DNA of 64,000 bases, from positions 124,001-188,000 of the forward strand of contig NZ_JASISZ010000003.1 in the NCBI RefSeq assembly GCF_030063355.1. The letters run 5' to 3'. Of the stretch, positions 54,278 through 64,000 are shown piece by piece. The stretch is from Streptomyces sp. PH10-H1. GTDB lineage: Bacteria; Actinomycetota; Actinomycetes; Streptomycetales; Streptomycetaceae. Position numbers and translations under genes: made by a program. Numbering within the stretch: position 1 is the stretch's first letter; every line of letters starts with the position of its first letter. Below the pieces are notes generated by a model. The model had not been told where the DNA came from. It saw only the letters and a list, made by a program, of their open reading frames with translations, and searched no databases.

Positions 54278-54991
54278 ATGGCATTCGTACAGATCATCGA
54301 CTGCAAGACCAGCAGGCTCGACGAAATGAACCTGCTCATGGACACATGGGTCGAGAAGACCAAGGGCAAGAGGACCGCCACCCACTCGATGATCGGCAAG
54401 GACCGTTCCGACGATTCCCACCTCGTCGAGATCGTCGAGTTCCCGTCCTACGAAGAGGCGATGCGGAACTCGAACATGCCCGAGACCAACCGGATCTTCG
54501 AGGAGATGGTGGCGCTCTGTGACGGCGTGCCGACCTTCACCAACCTGGATGTCGTCCGGGACGACCAGCTGAACAAGGCCGTCGCCGGCAGCTTCTTCGA
54601 GGTCATCGCCGGCGACAAGGACCTCGCCGGGCTCAGCGGGATACTCACGGCCGACTACATCGACCACGACCCCTACAGCGGGCAGGACGCCCGGGGGATC
54701 GAGGGCTTCCGGGAGACGGTCGGCACGTACCAGTCGGGCTTCGACATGGTGTTCACGCTCGACAGTCAGCTGGCCGACGGGGACATGGTGGCCACCCGCT
54801 GGACATGGCGGGCAACCCAGACCGGGGAGTTCATGGGCCTCGCGCCGACCAGCAAGCAGGTGGTGGCGACCGGCCAGACGACCCACCGGATGCGCGAAGG
54901 CAAGATCGCGGAGTGCTGGTGGAACTACGATCTGCTCGGCATGCTCCAGCAGCTCGGCGCGATCGAGATGCCGCCCGCAATGACCCGGTAG
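54278..54991 (+). CDS. Two-domain SnoaL-like (ester cyclase) protein
   Basis: The 237-residue protein combines an ABM-like N-terminal domain of about 95 residues (FVQIIDCKTSRLDEM, then VEIVEFPSYEEAM) with a C-terminal SnoaL/NTF2-like domain (ADYIDHDPYSGQDARGIEGF, TRWTWRATQTGEFMGLAPT). SnoaL domains occur in polyketide cyclases and in many small-molecule-binding proteins. The start ATG 54278 has CGGGAG upstream. The TAG stop is directly followed by a MITE-end-like sequence. Confidence 0.82.
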   Translation: MAFVQIIDCKTSRLDEMNLLMDTWVEKTKGKRTATHSMIGKDRSDDSHLVEIVEFPSYEEAMRNSNMPETNRIFEEMVALCDGVPTFTNLDVVRDDQLNKAVAGSFFEVIAGDKDLAGLSGILTADYIDHDPYSGQDARGIEGFRETVGTYQSGFDMVFTLDSQLADGDMVATRWTWRATQTGEFMGLAPTSKQVVATGQTTHRMREGKIAECWWNYDLLGMLQQLGAIEMPPAMTR

Positions 54992-55014
54992 GGCCTGTCC
55001 GGCGCGGCACAGCC

Positions 55015-55056
55015 GAAGGCCCCTGTTCCCGCTCATGAGCGGGAACAGGGGCCTTC
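55015..55056. terminator. Perfect 42-bp palindrome, bidirectional terminator
   Basis: The arms GAAGGCCCCTGTTCCCGCTC and its complement meet at a CATG-type centre with no mismatch over 42 bp. It lies between the SnoaL-like gene and the convergent groEL1 gene, so it can end transcription from both sides. Confidence 0.85.
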
Positions 55057-55095
55057 TCATGACCCGTGACGGCTACGCCGCCCGGTGTCCTGGCC

Positions 55096-56727
<1,632 letters not shown>

Positions 56728-56829
56728 CTACCTCGTCTTTTCCTCGTCAAAGACCAAACCCCGGGCGCCGGGTCTGTAGACACGGATCACCCGGGGAAGG
56801 TCACGGCTGCTGCAAGTGATGAAGCAGAC

Positions 56830-57138
56830 CTACTTCTCGATGACCGCGAGAACGTCGCGAGCCGAGAGGACGAGGTACTCCTCGCCGTTGTACTTCACCT
56901 CGGTGCCGCCGTACTTGCTGTAGAGCACGACGTCGCCGACGGAAACGTCGAGCGGAAGACGGTTACCGTCCTCGAAGCGGCCCGGGCCCACGGCCAGGAC
57001 GACGCCCTCCTGGGGCTTCTCCTTGGCGGTGTCCGGGATGACCAGGCCGGAGGCCGTGGTCTGCTCAGCCTCGAGCGCCTGAACCACGATGCGGTCCTCG
57101 AGCGGCTTGATGGCAACCTTGCTGCTGGCGGTCGTCAC
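56830..57138 (-). CDS. groS: Co-chaperonin GroES
   Basis: The 102-residue protein has [21 protein letters not shown], the mobile loop and the [21 protein letters not shown] roof segment, the complete GroES fold. The start is GTG 57138 with GGAGGT seven bases upstream. It heads the groES-groEL1 operon, with the promoter and two CIRCE operators between 57240 and 57312. Confidence 0.97.
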   Translation of the reverse strand: MTTASSKVAIKPLEDRIVVQALEAEQTTASGLVIPDTAKEKPQEGVVLAVGPGRFEDGNRLPLDVSVGDVVLYSKYGGTEVKYNGEEYLVLSARDVLAVIEK

Positions 57139-57239
57139 GTTCCGACCTCCCCCTTCAAAGGGCTAACGGGAGTGTCTGTCTGGGTGGCGACGTGGTAGGC
57201 CCGTCGTCGCGGGTGCCGGACCTGCCCGTCGCTGTTGTG

Positions 57240-57266
57240 CTGGCACTCGGCAGTGCTGAGTGCCAG
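57240..57266. promoter_or_regulatory. CIRCE operator 1 (HrcA binding site)
   Basis: CTGGCACTC-N9-GAGTGCCAG is a perfectly symmetrical nine-base inverted repeat matching the CIRCE consensus (TTAGCACTC-N9-GAGTGCTAA). It lies downstream of the -10 box, in the early transcribed region of groES. Confidence 0.92.
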
Positions 57267-57271
57267 AACCG

Positions 57272-57300
57272 AGACTAGGACGGCTTTAGCACTCGGTCAA
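57272..57300 (-). promoter_or_regulatory. groES promoter (housekeeping type)
   Basis: On the minus strand TTGACC (complement of 57295-57300) and TAGTCT (complement of 57272-57277) are spaced by 17 bases. CIRCE 2 covers the -35 and CIRCE 1 the transcribed start region. Confidence 0.8.
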
Positions 57301-57312
57301 GCGGAGTGCCAA
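57286..57312. promoter_or_regulatory. CIRCE operator 2 (HrcA binding site)
   Basis: TTAGCACTC-N9-GAGTGCCAA matches the CIRCE consensus with one mismatch between its two arms. It overlaps the -35 region of the groES promoter. Two CIRCE copies around one promoter favour tight heat-shock control by HrcA. Confidence 0.92.
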
Positions 57313-57436
57313 CGGAGCGCCGCCGTAACGGTCCCCGCGCGGGTCTCGGTCCGGTCAACGAGCCGCATGTCCCGGCGGTTCCGGCGCCGGTTCCGCCGGT
57401 GACCGGGGCCCGCGGAACTGGAGGACAATCGGGGGC

Positions 57437-58657
57437 GTGGATCTTGACGCGTTCTCCTCACTGCTGGCCCCCGCCGGGCAGGCCCTGCTGGCGTCGCTGC
57501 GCGACTACGACCCCGCGCATGAGCTGGCGGAGGCGACCCGGCTGCGGCGCGGGCATCCGGCGGAGCTGGTGTCCGCGGCGCTCGGGCAGGCGCGGCTGCG
57601 GCAGCGGGCGGAGGCGAAGTTCGGGGCGGACGCGTACCGGATGTACTTCACACCGGACGGGGTGGAGCAGGCGACGCGCACGGAGGTGGCGGAGTACCGG
57701 GCGGAGTCTTTCAAGGGCCTGGGTGTGCGCCGGCTGGCCGATCTGTGCTGCGGGATCGGCGGGGACGCCATCGCGCTGGCGCGGGCCGGGGTGGAGGTGC
57801 TGGCGGTCGACAGGGACCCGCTGACGTGCGCGGTCGCCCGGGCCAACGCGGAGTCGCTGGGCCTCGCCGACCTCATCGAGGTGCGGTGCGCGGATGTCAC
57901 CGAGGTCGCCACGAGCGGCTACGACGCCGTCTTCGTCGACCCGGCCAGGCGCGGCGGCCGGGGCCGCATTTTCGACCCGGAGGCGTACTCCCCGTCGCTG
58001 TCCTGGGCCATCGGGGCGGCCCGCGCGGTCCCGCACGCCGCCCTGAAGGTCGCGCCGGGCATCCCGCACGAAGCGGTCCCCGATGACGCCGGGGTGGAGT
58101 GGATCTCGTACCGGGGGGACGTGAAGGAGGGTGTGCTGTGGTTCGGGAAGAACCCCGGCTCGGTGAGCGCGACCCTGCTGCCGGCCGCCGCCACGCTGTG
58201 GACCGGCACCCCGCTCCCCGACCCGCCCGTCGGGCCGGTCGGCCGGTACCTCTACGAGCCGGACGGTGCGGTGATCCGCGCGCATCTGGTCGCGGAGGTG
58301 GCGGAGCAGGTCGGCGGGCGGCTGATCGACGAGACGATCGCATACGTCACCGCCGACGAGCTGCGGCCGACCCCGTTCGCGACGGCGTACGAGATCACCG
58401 ACGTGATGCCGTTCAACCTGAAGAAGTTCAGGACGCTGCTGCGGGAGCGCGGGATCGGCGTCCTGACGGTGAAGAAGCGCGGCTCGGCCGTCGAGCCCGA
58501 GGAGCTGCGCCGGAAGATCAAACTCCAGGGACCCCACTCGGCGACCGTCATCATGACGCGCGTCGCGGGCGCCCCGACGATGCTCATCGGGGGCCCGGCG
58601 CCGGTGGTCCGTACGCCGGCCCGCCCGGTCGATCAGCCCGCGGCCGATCAGACGTAG
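57437..58657 (+). CDS. Class I SAM-dependent methyltransferase (THUMP-like)
   Basis: The 406-residue protein has a Rossmann methyltransferase core with SAM motif LADLCCGIGGDAIALA and VDPARRGGRGR, and a C-terminal THUMP-like region (about 300-390, DVMPFNLKKFRTLLRERGIGVLTVKKRG). The architecture suggests an RNA-modifying enzyme. GTG 57437 has GGAGG upstream. It is divergent from groES and overlaps the deacetylase gene by ten bases at the 3' end. Confidence 0.85.
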   Translation: MDLDAFSSLLAPAGQALLASLRDYDPAHELAEATRLRRGHPAELVSAALGQARLRQRAEAKFGADAYRMYFTPDGVEQATRTEVAEYRAESFKGLGVRRLADLCCGIGGDAIALARAGVEVLAVDRDPLTCAVARANAESLGLADLIEVRCADVTEVATSGYDAVFVDPARRGGRGRIFDPEAYSPSLSWAIGAARAVPHAALKVAPGIPHEAVPDDAGVEWISYRGDVKEGVLWFGKNPGSVSATLLPAAATLWTGTPLPDPPVGPVGRYLYEPDGAVIRAHLVAEVAEQVGGRLIDETIAYVTADELRPTPFATAYEITDVMPFNLKKFRTLLRERGIGVLTVKKRGSAVEPEELRRKIKLQGPHSATVIMTRVAGAPTMLIGGPAPVVRTPARPVDQPAADQT

Positions 58658-59499
58658 TCCTCCAGCCGGGCCACGGTGAAGCCCTGGTCGGAGATCATGC
58701 GCAGCATGTTGGCGGTCATCTCCGTCATCGAGGTGCCCTTGAGCTCCGACGGGCCGCGGAAGTGGGCCAGGATGATGTCACCGGGGTGCAGCTTCTTGTC
58801 CCCGCGCTGGTACTGCATGCCCTTGATCTGCATCGATTCGCGCCACAGGATGATCGCCTGCGGGCCGCAGGCCTTGACGGCGGTGCGGGTGTCCTCGTTC
58901 CAGTTGCCGTAGGGCGGGCGGAAGAGGTGGGGCGTGGTGCCGTACTCCGCCTTGAGCTTCGTCTGCTGGGTGCATATCTCGTGGCGCTGGGCGGATTCGG
59001 ACTCGGTCCGCAGGTTCGGGTGGCTCAGCGTGTGGTTCTGTATCGCGTTGCCGAGCTCCTGGAGCGGCTTGAAGTAGCCGTAGTCGCTCCGGATGATGTC
59101 GTCGGTCAGGAACATCGTGAAGGGGACCTTCAGCTCGCGCATCATGGTCACGAACTTCGGGTCCTTCTCCGCGCCGTCGTCGAAGGTGACGAAGACGATC
59201 TTCTCCCTGGTGGGTATGTCACTGACCACCGGCGGCGCACCGGAGCCCGTTCTGACCGGCTTCGTCTTCGGCGCGGCCGGGGCCTGCGCCATCGGCTTGA
59301 TCTTCCACTTGCGGAACGCGTCGGCGGTACCGGACGTGTCGTCCGGCCCGCCCGGCGCGGTGCTCCCGTCCGACGACGGAGCGGCGGAGGGACCCGTTCC
59401 CGATGCCGTCGGGGCGGCGTTCGGCGAGGACGAGCCCGCCGAGCACCCCGTGGCGAGCAAGAGACCGGAAAGGATCAGTCCTGCCGCTTTTCTGCGCAT
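58648..59499 (-). CDS. Polysaccharide deacetylase lipoprotein (NodB domain)
   Basis: The 283-residue protein has a lipobox LLATGC (Cys19), a Ser/Pro/Gly-rich linker, and a NodB-fold CE4 deacetylase domain with D107/D108 (FDDG), metal-binding H156 and H160 (HTLSH) and RPPYGNWN. It should remove acetyl groups from peptidoglycan or a related cell-surface glycan. No strong ribosome site is seen before ATG 59499. The gene ends ten bases inside the convergent methyltransferase gene. Confidence 0.9.
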   Translation of the reverse strand: MRRKAAGLILSGLLLATGCSAGSSSPNAAPTASGTGPSAAPSSDGSTAPGGPDDTSGTADAFRKWKIKPMAQAPAAPKTKPVRTGSGAPPVVSDIPTREKIVFVTFDDGAEKDPKFVTMMRELKVPFTMFLTDDIIRSDYGYFKPLQELGNAIQNHTLSHPNLRTESESAQRHEICTQQTKLKAEYGTTPHLFRPPYGNWNEDTRTAVKACGPQAIILWRESMQIKGMQYQRGDKKLHPGDIILAHFRGPSELKGTSMTEMTANMLRMISDQGFTVARLEDYV

Positions 59500-59508
59500 A
59501 TGTGAACC

Positions 59509-59760
59509 CTATGCTGTTCGTTCAAAACGCCATCTGTGTACTGAACGATGCAGAAAAGCGGCCGGGGGTTCCGCCAGTTCGGGCAGATCGGCCTCGTAGG
59601 GCGCGTCCCACCAGGTGATGACGAGCACCCGGTCCCCCGGTGCGGTGAAGTGCTCGCGGCGCAACGGGGTCCCCGTCAGCTCCTGGGCCCGGACCCACTC
59701 GAGCAGCTCGGGACCGCGCCCCTCGGCGGCCCGGGCCTCCCACATCAGGGCGACGGTCAT
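59509..59760 (-). CDS. Hypothetical protein downstream of tsaD
   Basis: The 83-residue protein (ALMWEARAAEGRGPELLEWV, DRVLVITWWDAPYEADLPEL) may have an ABM-like fold, but I cannot assign it. ATG 59760 overlaps the tsaD stop (ATGA), so it is translationally coupled to tsaD. Confidence 0.7.
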   Translation of the reverse strand: MTVALMWEARAAEGRGPELLEWVRAQELTGTPLRREHFTAPGDRVLVITWWDAPYEADLPELAEPPAAFLHRSVHRWRFERTA

Positions 59761-60893
59761 CAGTAGAGGTTGTCCTTGCTCAGCTCGTGCACATGATCGT
59801 GGTGCTCATGCTGGTGCTGGTGAGCGGGCTGGGGCGGGTGCTCATGGGTGTGGCCGGGTACCGAGACCTCGGTGACGGGCAGCGAGGAATCGGCCGGCAG
59901 GTCCCAGGTCGACGACGGCCGGTTCCTGGCCACCATCTCCGCGCCGAGGGCCGCGACCATCGCGCCGTTGTCCGTGCACAGTTCACGCCGCGGCACCCGT
60001 AGCACGATGCCCGCGTCCCCGCAGCGCTCCTGCGCCAGTGAGCGCAGCCGGGAGTTCGCCGCGACGCCGCCGCCGATCATCAGATGGTCCACGCCGTTGT
60101 CCTTGCAGGCCCGGATCGCCTTCCGGGTCAGCACGTCCACCACCGCCTCCTGGAACGACGCGGCCACATCCGCGACCGGCACGTCCACACCGTCCCGGCG
60201 CTGGGCCTCGACCCAGCGCGCGACGGCCGTCTTCAGCCCGGAGAACGAGAAGTCGTACGGGGCGTCGCGCGGGCCGGTGAGCCCGCGCGGGAACCTGATG
60301 GCCTTCGGGTCGCCCTCGCGTGCGTACCGGTCGATCGCGGGACCGCCGGGAAAGCCGAGGCCCAGCACCCGGGCGACCTTGTCGAACGCCTCGCCCGCCG
60401 CATCGTCGATGGTCGAGCCCAGTGGCCGCACATCGTTGGTGATGTCCGGCGCGAGCAGCAGCGACGAGTGCCCGCCGGACACCAGCAGCGCCATCGTCGG
60501 CTCGGGCAGCACGCCGTGTTCCAGCTGGTCCACGCAGATGTGCGAGGCGAGGTGGTTGACGCCGTAGAGCGGCTTGCCGAGCGCGTACGCGTACGCCTTG
60601 GCGGCGCTCACGCCCACCAGCAGCGCGCCGGCGAGCCCGGGTCCCGCGGTGACGGCGATGCCGTCGAGGTCGCTCGCCGCGACCCCCGCCTCCTTCAGGG
60701 CGCGCTGGATCGTGGGGACCATCGCCTCCAGGTGGGCCCGGCTGGCGATCTCGGGCACCACACCGCCGTACCGCGCGTGGTCGTCGACGCTGGACGCCAC
60801 CGCGTCGGCGAGCAGGGTGTGCCCGCGGACGATGCCGACACCGGTCTCGTCGCAGGAGGTCTCGATGCCGAGGACAAGCGGCTCGTCAGCCAT
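59760..60893 (-). CDS. tsaD: tRNA N6-threonylcarbamoyladenosine transferase TsaD
   Basis: The 377-residue ASKHA-fold enzyme transfers threonylcarbamoyl to A37 of ANN-decoding tRNAs. The metal ligands H114 and H118 (NHLASH), the LVSGGHSSL loop and [14 protein letters not shown] segment are present. The C-terminal ~30 residues are an extra His-rich tail with repeated HxH and HHxH, absent from model TsaD proteins. The start overlaps the rimI stop by eight bases. Confidence 0.95.
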   Translation of the reverse strand: MADEPLVLGIETSCDETGVGIVRGHTLLADAVASSVDDHARYGGVVPEIASRAHLEAMVPTIQRALKEAGVAASDLDGIAVTAGPGLAGALLVGVSAAKAYAYALGKPLYGVNHLASHICVDQLEHGVLPEPTMALLVSGGHSSLLLAPDITNDVRPLGSTIDDAAGEAFDKVARVLGLGFPGGPAIDRYAREGDPKAIRFPRGLTGPRDAPYDFSFSGLKTAVARWVEAQRRDGVDVPVADVAASFQEAVVDVLTRKAIRACKDNGVDHLMIGGGVAANSRLRSLAQERCGDAGIVLRVPRRELCTDNGAMVAALGAEMVARNRPSSTWDLPADSSLPVTEVSVPGHTHEHPPQPAHQHQHEHHDHVHELSKDNLY

Positions 60894-61386
60894 CAGTAGT
60901 GGTTCCTTGTACGGTGGAAGGGTCGGTCATTCGCATCACGAGCGCATCGACGCTGCCCGGCTGGTAGTAGCCCTTGCGGAAGCCGATCGGCTCGAAGCCG
61001 AAGCGCTCGTAGAGCCGTTGGGCACGAGTGTTGTCGACACGGACCTCGAGCAGCACCTCGTGGCACTCGAAGGCGGTGGCCTGGTGCATCAGGTCGGCGA
61101 GCAGCCGGGCGCCGAGGCCGGTGCCCCAGTGATCGCGGACGGCGGCTATGGTCTGCACATCGCCCGTCCCGGCGATCGCTGCCAGTCCGGCGTAGCCGAC
61201 CAGGCGGTTCTGCTGTGCGGTGTCCTCGGCCACGATGTAATGGCGGGTCGCCAGCGGGTGGCGGGCGTCGGCCAGCTCGGACCAGAACATGCCGCGCGAC
61301 CAGGCGTCGTCCGGGAAGAGGTCCAGCTCCAGCTCCATCACCCGGTCCAGGTCCCACCAGCGCATCTCGCGCAGTGTCACCGTCAC
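60886..61386 (-). CDS. rimI: Ribosomal protein S18 alanine N-acetyltransferase RimI
   Basis: The 166-residue GNAT protein has the acetyl-CoA-binding [16 protein letters not shown] region, and the [23 protein letters not shown] segment. RimI genes regularly sit between tsaB and tsaD. The stop overlaps tsaD and the start (61386) overlaps the tsaB stop by four bases, so the three form one operon. Confidence 0.93.
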   Translation of the reverse strand: MTVTLREMRWWDLDRVMELELDLFPDDAWSRGMFWSELADARHPLATRHYIVAEDTAQQNRLVGYAGLAAIAGTGDVQTIAAVRDHWGTGLGARLLADLMHQATAFECHEVLLEVRVDNTRAQRLYERFGFEPIGFRKGYYQPGSVDALVMRMTDPSTVQGTTTDG

Positions 61387-62045
61387 TTGGGCAGGACCGC
61401 CTTGTAGCCGGCCGGCACCTGCGCGTCGGGCCGCCGCAGGTACATCGGCAGCGGGGGCGCGAACCGTACGCCCTCCGCGAGCCGTAGGGCGGCGAGCGCG
61501 GCCAGCGCGGCGGCGGACTGGTGCTCCGGCGCGCGCACGTCCGCGAAGACCGCCGGATACAGGGCGGCTCCGGCGCCGACGGCGGGCAGGCCCGCGACGG
61601 TCTGCGCGATCTCGTCCGGCCGGTCGACGGCGGGCTCGGTCACCCGCTCGCGCGGGCTGTCGTAGCGCGCCCAGTACACCTCTTTGCGGCGGGCGTCGGT
61701 GGCCACCACGAAGGGGCCGTCGACCCCGGCCTGCCCGGCTGCGTACGCGATCCCGTCGAGCGTGCAGATGCCGTGCACCGGCACTCCGAGCGCGTCCCCG
61801 AACGCGGCGGCGGTCACCAGGCCCACCCGCAGCCCGGTGTAAGGCCCAGGCCCGGTCCCGACGACGATGCCGGTCACCTCGCCGATCGAGGCCCCGGCCT
61901 CGGTCAGCACCCGGTCGACGGCCGGCATCAGGAGTTCTCCGTGCCGCCGCGCGTCGACGACCGTCGATTCGGCGAGCACCCGCCGGCCGTCGTACAGCGC
62001 GGCGGTCACAGCGGGAGTGGCGGTATCAAAAGCAAGCAGAAGCAC
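61383..62045 (-). CDS. tsaB: tRNA threonylcarbamoyladenosine biosynthesis protein TsaB
   Basis: The 220-residue protein has LLAFDTATPAVTAALYDG and GPGPYTGLRVGLVTAAAFGDALG, typical of TsaB, which pairs with TsaD and TsaE for t6A synthesis. The start is GTG 62045. It is the first gene of the tsaB-rimI-tsaD operon; tsaE lies 1.1 kb upstream, separated by a divergent gene and a small gene. Confidence 0.94.
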   Translation of the reverse strand: MLLLAFDTATPAVTAALYDGRRVLAESTVVDARRHGELLMPAVDRVLTEAGASIGEVTGIVVGTGPGPYTGLRVGLVTAAAFGDALGVPVHGICTLDGIAYAAGQAGVDGPFVVATDARRKEVYWARYDSPRERVTEPAVDRPDEIAQTVAGLPAVGAGAALYPAVFADVRAPEHQSAAALAALAALRLAEGVRFAPPLPMYLRRPDAQVPAGYKAVLPK

Positions 62046-62196
62046 GGTGACAGCCTACGGCCCCGTCCGGCCCCCGTCCGGCCCCCGCCCGGCTCCAACA
62101 CCGGGCCGCCCGGCGCCTGAGGGCAGGGTCATGCGGCGGGCCCGGCTGCTAACGTCGACCACAGCCCGCAAACCCCTCCGGAGGAGCGAACCAACC

Positions 62197-62754
62197 GTGG
62201 CAAGGATCGGGTCGGGGACCCTCGTGACAGGCCTTACCGCGGCCGCGCTCGCCGTCATCGCCGTACTGGCCGTCCAGGCCTCCGGTTCCGCGGCCGACCA
62301 TCCCGTACGGGCCCGGCCGTCGGCCTCCGCCTCCACCGCGCCCTCGACGAAGGCGCCCCCGCCCGCCAAGGCGCCGGCGCTGCCCGCGAACACCGGCAGC
62401 GGCAAGCGGGTCGTCTACGGGCTGGCGGCGAAGCGGGTGTGGCTGGTGGACGCCAACGACAAGGTGCTGCGCGCGTACGTCGTCGCGCCGGGCAGCGTCG
62501 ATCCAGTTCCCGGCCGTTACAAGGTCACCTCGCGCACCGCGCGCGGCACCGGCGGCGACGGGATCCCGATCGAGCACGTGGTGCGGTTCGCGACCGTCGG
62601 CAATACGGTCATCGGCTTCAGCTCGGCGGTGGACGCCTCGATGCCGAGCCCCGACCCGCAGAAGAAGACCGGCGGCATCCGGGAGACTCCGGCCGACGGT
62701 GACGAGCTGTGGAAGCTCGCGGTGATCGACACGAGGGTCGTCGTCGTCCGCTGA
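62197..62754 (+). CDS. Secreted L,D-transpeptidase-like protein without the catalytic Cys
   Basis: The 185-residue protein has a signal/anchor segment (about residues 7-28), a Pro/Ala linker and a beta-rich domain whose course follows the YkuD fold: KRVWLVDANDKVLRAYVV, PGRYKVT, then GGIRETPADGDELWKLAVID, VVV. The place of the HGC-[IV]-R active-site motif is taken by TGGIR, so the nucleophilic Cys is Gly160. GTG 62197 has GGAGGAG upstream. It is transcribed opposite to the tsa genes that flank it. Confidence 0.6.
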   Translation: MARIGSGTLVTGLTAAALAVIAVLAVQASGSAADHPVRARPSASASTAPSTKAPPPAKAPALPANTGSGKRVVYGLAAKRVWLVDANDKVLRAYVVAPGSVDPVPGRYKVTSRTARGTGGDGIPIEHVVRFATVGNTVIGFSSAVDASMPSPDPQKKTGGIRETPADGDELWKLAVIDTRVVVVR

Positions 62755-62788
62755 TTCCATCATTCGGGTGAGTGGCGCAGTTGCGCCG

Positions 62789-62983
62789 TTACGCGGCGTC
62801 GCGGCGTTCACCAGCGGTCTCGTCCGGTGGGGTGCATACGGCGGTGGCCGCCAGGCCCGCCGCCAGCAGCTCGCTCATCGACGGCAGCGCGGGAACGACG
62901 GGAACCGGGGGGACAGCGGGGGGCTTGGGCGCCGACGCGTCCGCGCGGGCGTCCGGCGCGTCCGTAGTGCCATGAGCCGGCAT
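62789..62983 (-). CDS. Small hypothetical protein with a strong ribosome site
   Basis: The 64-residue protein (MPAHGTTDAPDARADA opening, Pro/Ala-rich middle, LLAAGLAATAV helix) has no recognised domain. AGGAGG eight bases before ATG 62983 argues that it is translated. It lies 119 bases downstream of tsaE on the same strand. Confidence 0.6.
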   Translation of the reverse strand: MPAHGTTDAPDARADASAPKPPAVPPVPVVPALPSMSELLAAGLAATAVCTPPDETAGERRDAA

Positions 62984-63102
62984 GCGTGCCTCCTGAGGGA
63001 ATGTAGGCAGCCTCGACCAACATCTGCACTCCCATGCGACCACGCCGGGGCGCCCCCGCGCAACATCTTCCCGACACGTTGTCGGAATACCGCCCCGGAG
63101 GG

Positions 63103-63639
63103 CTATGCCCCGAGCGGTGAGAGGTCCTGGTTCGCCCAGCGCCGGCCGACGCCGGTGACCGTCACCTCGCGTACGTCGTCGGCGTCCTCGTCCAGCCCGA
63201 CCGCGCCGACCGACCGTGCGATGACGACCTGCAGCCGGGCCTCGGACAGCTCCTCGACCTTGCCCTCGCCCCACTCCACGACGACCACCGACTCCGGCAG
63301 CGACACGTCGAGGTCGAGGTCCTCCATCTCGTCGAGCCCGCCGCCCAGCCGGTACGCGTCCACATGCACCAGCGCGGGCCCGCCGCTCAGCGACGGATGG
63401 ACCCGTGCGATCACGAAGGTCGGCGAGGTCACCGCCCCCCGCACCCCCAGGCCCTCCCCGAGCCCGCGGGTCAGCGTCGTCTTCCCCGCGCCCAGTTCGC
63501 CGCTCAGCAGCACCAGGTCGCCGGGCAGCAGCAGAGCGGCGAGATCGCGGCCCAACTCCCGCATACGGTCGGGGGTCCTGACCGTGACTCGGACGGATAC
63601 GGGGTCGTCAGCGGTGTGCTGACCGTGCAGCGGTTCCAT
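63103..63639 (-). CDS. tsaE: tRNA threonylcarbamoyladenosine ATPase TsaE
   Basis: The 178-residue P-loop ATPase has Walker A GELGAGKTT (47-55), SPTFVIARVHPS and HVDAYRLGG, followed by VVVEWGEG, the standard TsaE set. It supports TsaB-TsaD in t6A formation. It lies 30 bases downstream of the hydrolase gene on the same strand. Confidence 0.94.
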   Translation of the reverse strand: MEPLHGQHTADDPVSVRVTVRTPDRMRELGRDLAALLLPGDLVLLSGELGAGKTTLTRGLGEGLGVRGAVTSPTFVIARVHPSLSGGPALVHVDAYRLGGGLDEMEDLDLDVSLPESVVVVEWGEGKVEELSEARLQVVIARSVGAVGLDEDADDVREVTVTGVGRRWANQDLSPLGA

Positions 63640-63669
63640 GTCCGCGAATGCTACGCGGAGCGGCGGAGG

Positions 63670-64000
63670 CTATGCCTCCTGCACCTCCGGCAGCGCCAGT
63701 TCCCTGACCGCCTGCGGCAGCGGGGCCTGGACCGCGTCCGCCGCGCGGGCCAGCAGCGCGGCCAGCTGACCGTTCACGAGCTCCGGGTACTCCAGCATCA
63801 CCAGATGGCCGGCGTTCCTGACGATTACCAGTTCCGCGGCGGGCAGCCGCTCCGCGATGTCCGCGCTGTGGTCGCTCGGCGTCAGGAGGTCCGTGTCCCC
63901 GGCCAGCACGAGCGCGGGCTTGCCGTCCAGTACGGCCAGCGCGTCCGCCTTCTCGTGCTGTATGAACGCCGGGTAGAACTCGGCGACGACATCGATCGTC
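63670..64000 (-). CDS. Alpha/beta hydrolase, C-terminal part (partial)
   Basis: The visible ~109 residues contain PALVLAGDTDLLTPSDHSADI (the acidic catalytic residue) and IVRNAGHLVMLEYPELVNG (catalytic His), typical of the end of an alpha/beta hydrolase. The gene continues beyond the right edge. In this position actinobacteria often encode a hydrolase between alr and tsaE. Confidence 0.85.
   Translation of the reverse strand, partial: TIDVVAEFYPAFIQHEKADALAVLDGKPALVLAGDTDLLTPSDHSADIAERLPAAELVIVRNAGHLVMLEYPELVNGQLAALLARAADAVQAPLPQAVRELALPEVQEA

Noticed and set aside
50485..54991. Biosynthetic gene cluster (aminotransferase, SDR, SnoaL-like protein, LysR)
   Set aside because: No synthase, carrier protein, cyclase partner, resistance or export gene is nearby; these are likely ordinary metabolic genes.

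Overview
The window is a chromosomal core segment of a Streptomyces. Evidence: very high GC with G/C-ending codons; the developmental regulators bldM and whiD; very rare TTA (bldA-type) codons; an IcmB-type mutase subunit; c-di-AMP (ydaO) riboswitches in front of NlpC/P60 hydrolases; and the actinobacterial gene order groES-groEL1 / whiD-bldM / sigma factor / guaB / guaB3 together with tsaE / tsaB / rimI / tsaD. I see no prophage, conjugative element, CRISPR array, rRNA or tRNA gene, or secondary-metabolite cluster.

Layout. 1-3.8 kb: the 3' end of a SWIM zinc-finger gene, its DUF5691 partner, icmB and a lipase. 3.9-18 kb, cell wall and envelope: an M23 peptidase, the helicase pcrA, three paralogous NlpC/P60 hydrolases (two under ydaO riboswitches), a DUF4129-MoxR-DUF58 operon, and a lipoprotein with a TTA codon. 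18-24 kb, envelope sensing: a LuxR-type response regulator and a PspC-domain sensor kinase separated by a decayed TnpB-type element, a divergent PspC protein, a DoxX protein and a class II aldolase. 24-30.4 kb, metabolism: guaA, chorismate mutase behind what looks like an aromatic-residue leader peptide and attenuator, a cholesterol-oxidase-like GMC oxidoreductase and succinic semialdehyde dehydrogenase. 30.4-40.5 kb: five consecutive receptor-type Ser/Thr kinase genes. One encodes a pseudokinase with a TTA codon, and a decayed XRE/DUF397 locus plus a SUKH-like gene are wedged between two of them. 40.5-50.2 kb: glpD, a nucleotide-sugar dehydrogenase homologue lacking its catalytic Cys, guaB3, guaB, a ShbA/SigD-like sigma factor, bldM and whiD; three related MITEs are scattered here. 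50.5-55 kb: LysR regulator with a divergent class V aminotransferase, a MOSC protein, an SDR and a SnoaL-like protein. 55-64 kb: groEL1, groES (two CIRCE operators), a THUMP-like methyltransferase, a polysaccharide deacetylase, the t6A genes tsaD/rimI/tsaB/tsaE, a dead L,D-transpeptidase-like protein, and a partial alpha/beta hydrolase running off the right edge.

How the genes fit together: wall remodelling (M23, three NlpC/P60, deacetylase, LDT-like), envelope-stress sensing (PspC two-component system, kinase array), purine supply (guaA, guaB, guaB3) and developmental control (bldM, whiD, sigma factor, two TTA codons) are interleaved. The observations I rate most interesting are the chorismate mutase attenuator, the kinase/pseudokinase array with a shared extracytoplasmic domain type, two independent tandem duplications of gene 3' ends including the stop codon, and the MITE cluster touching the bldM stop codon. 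All calls come from reading the sequence; no database search was run.
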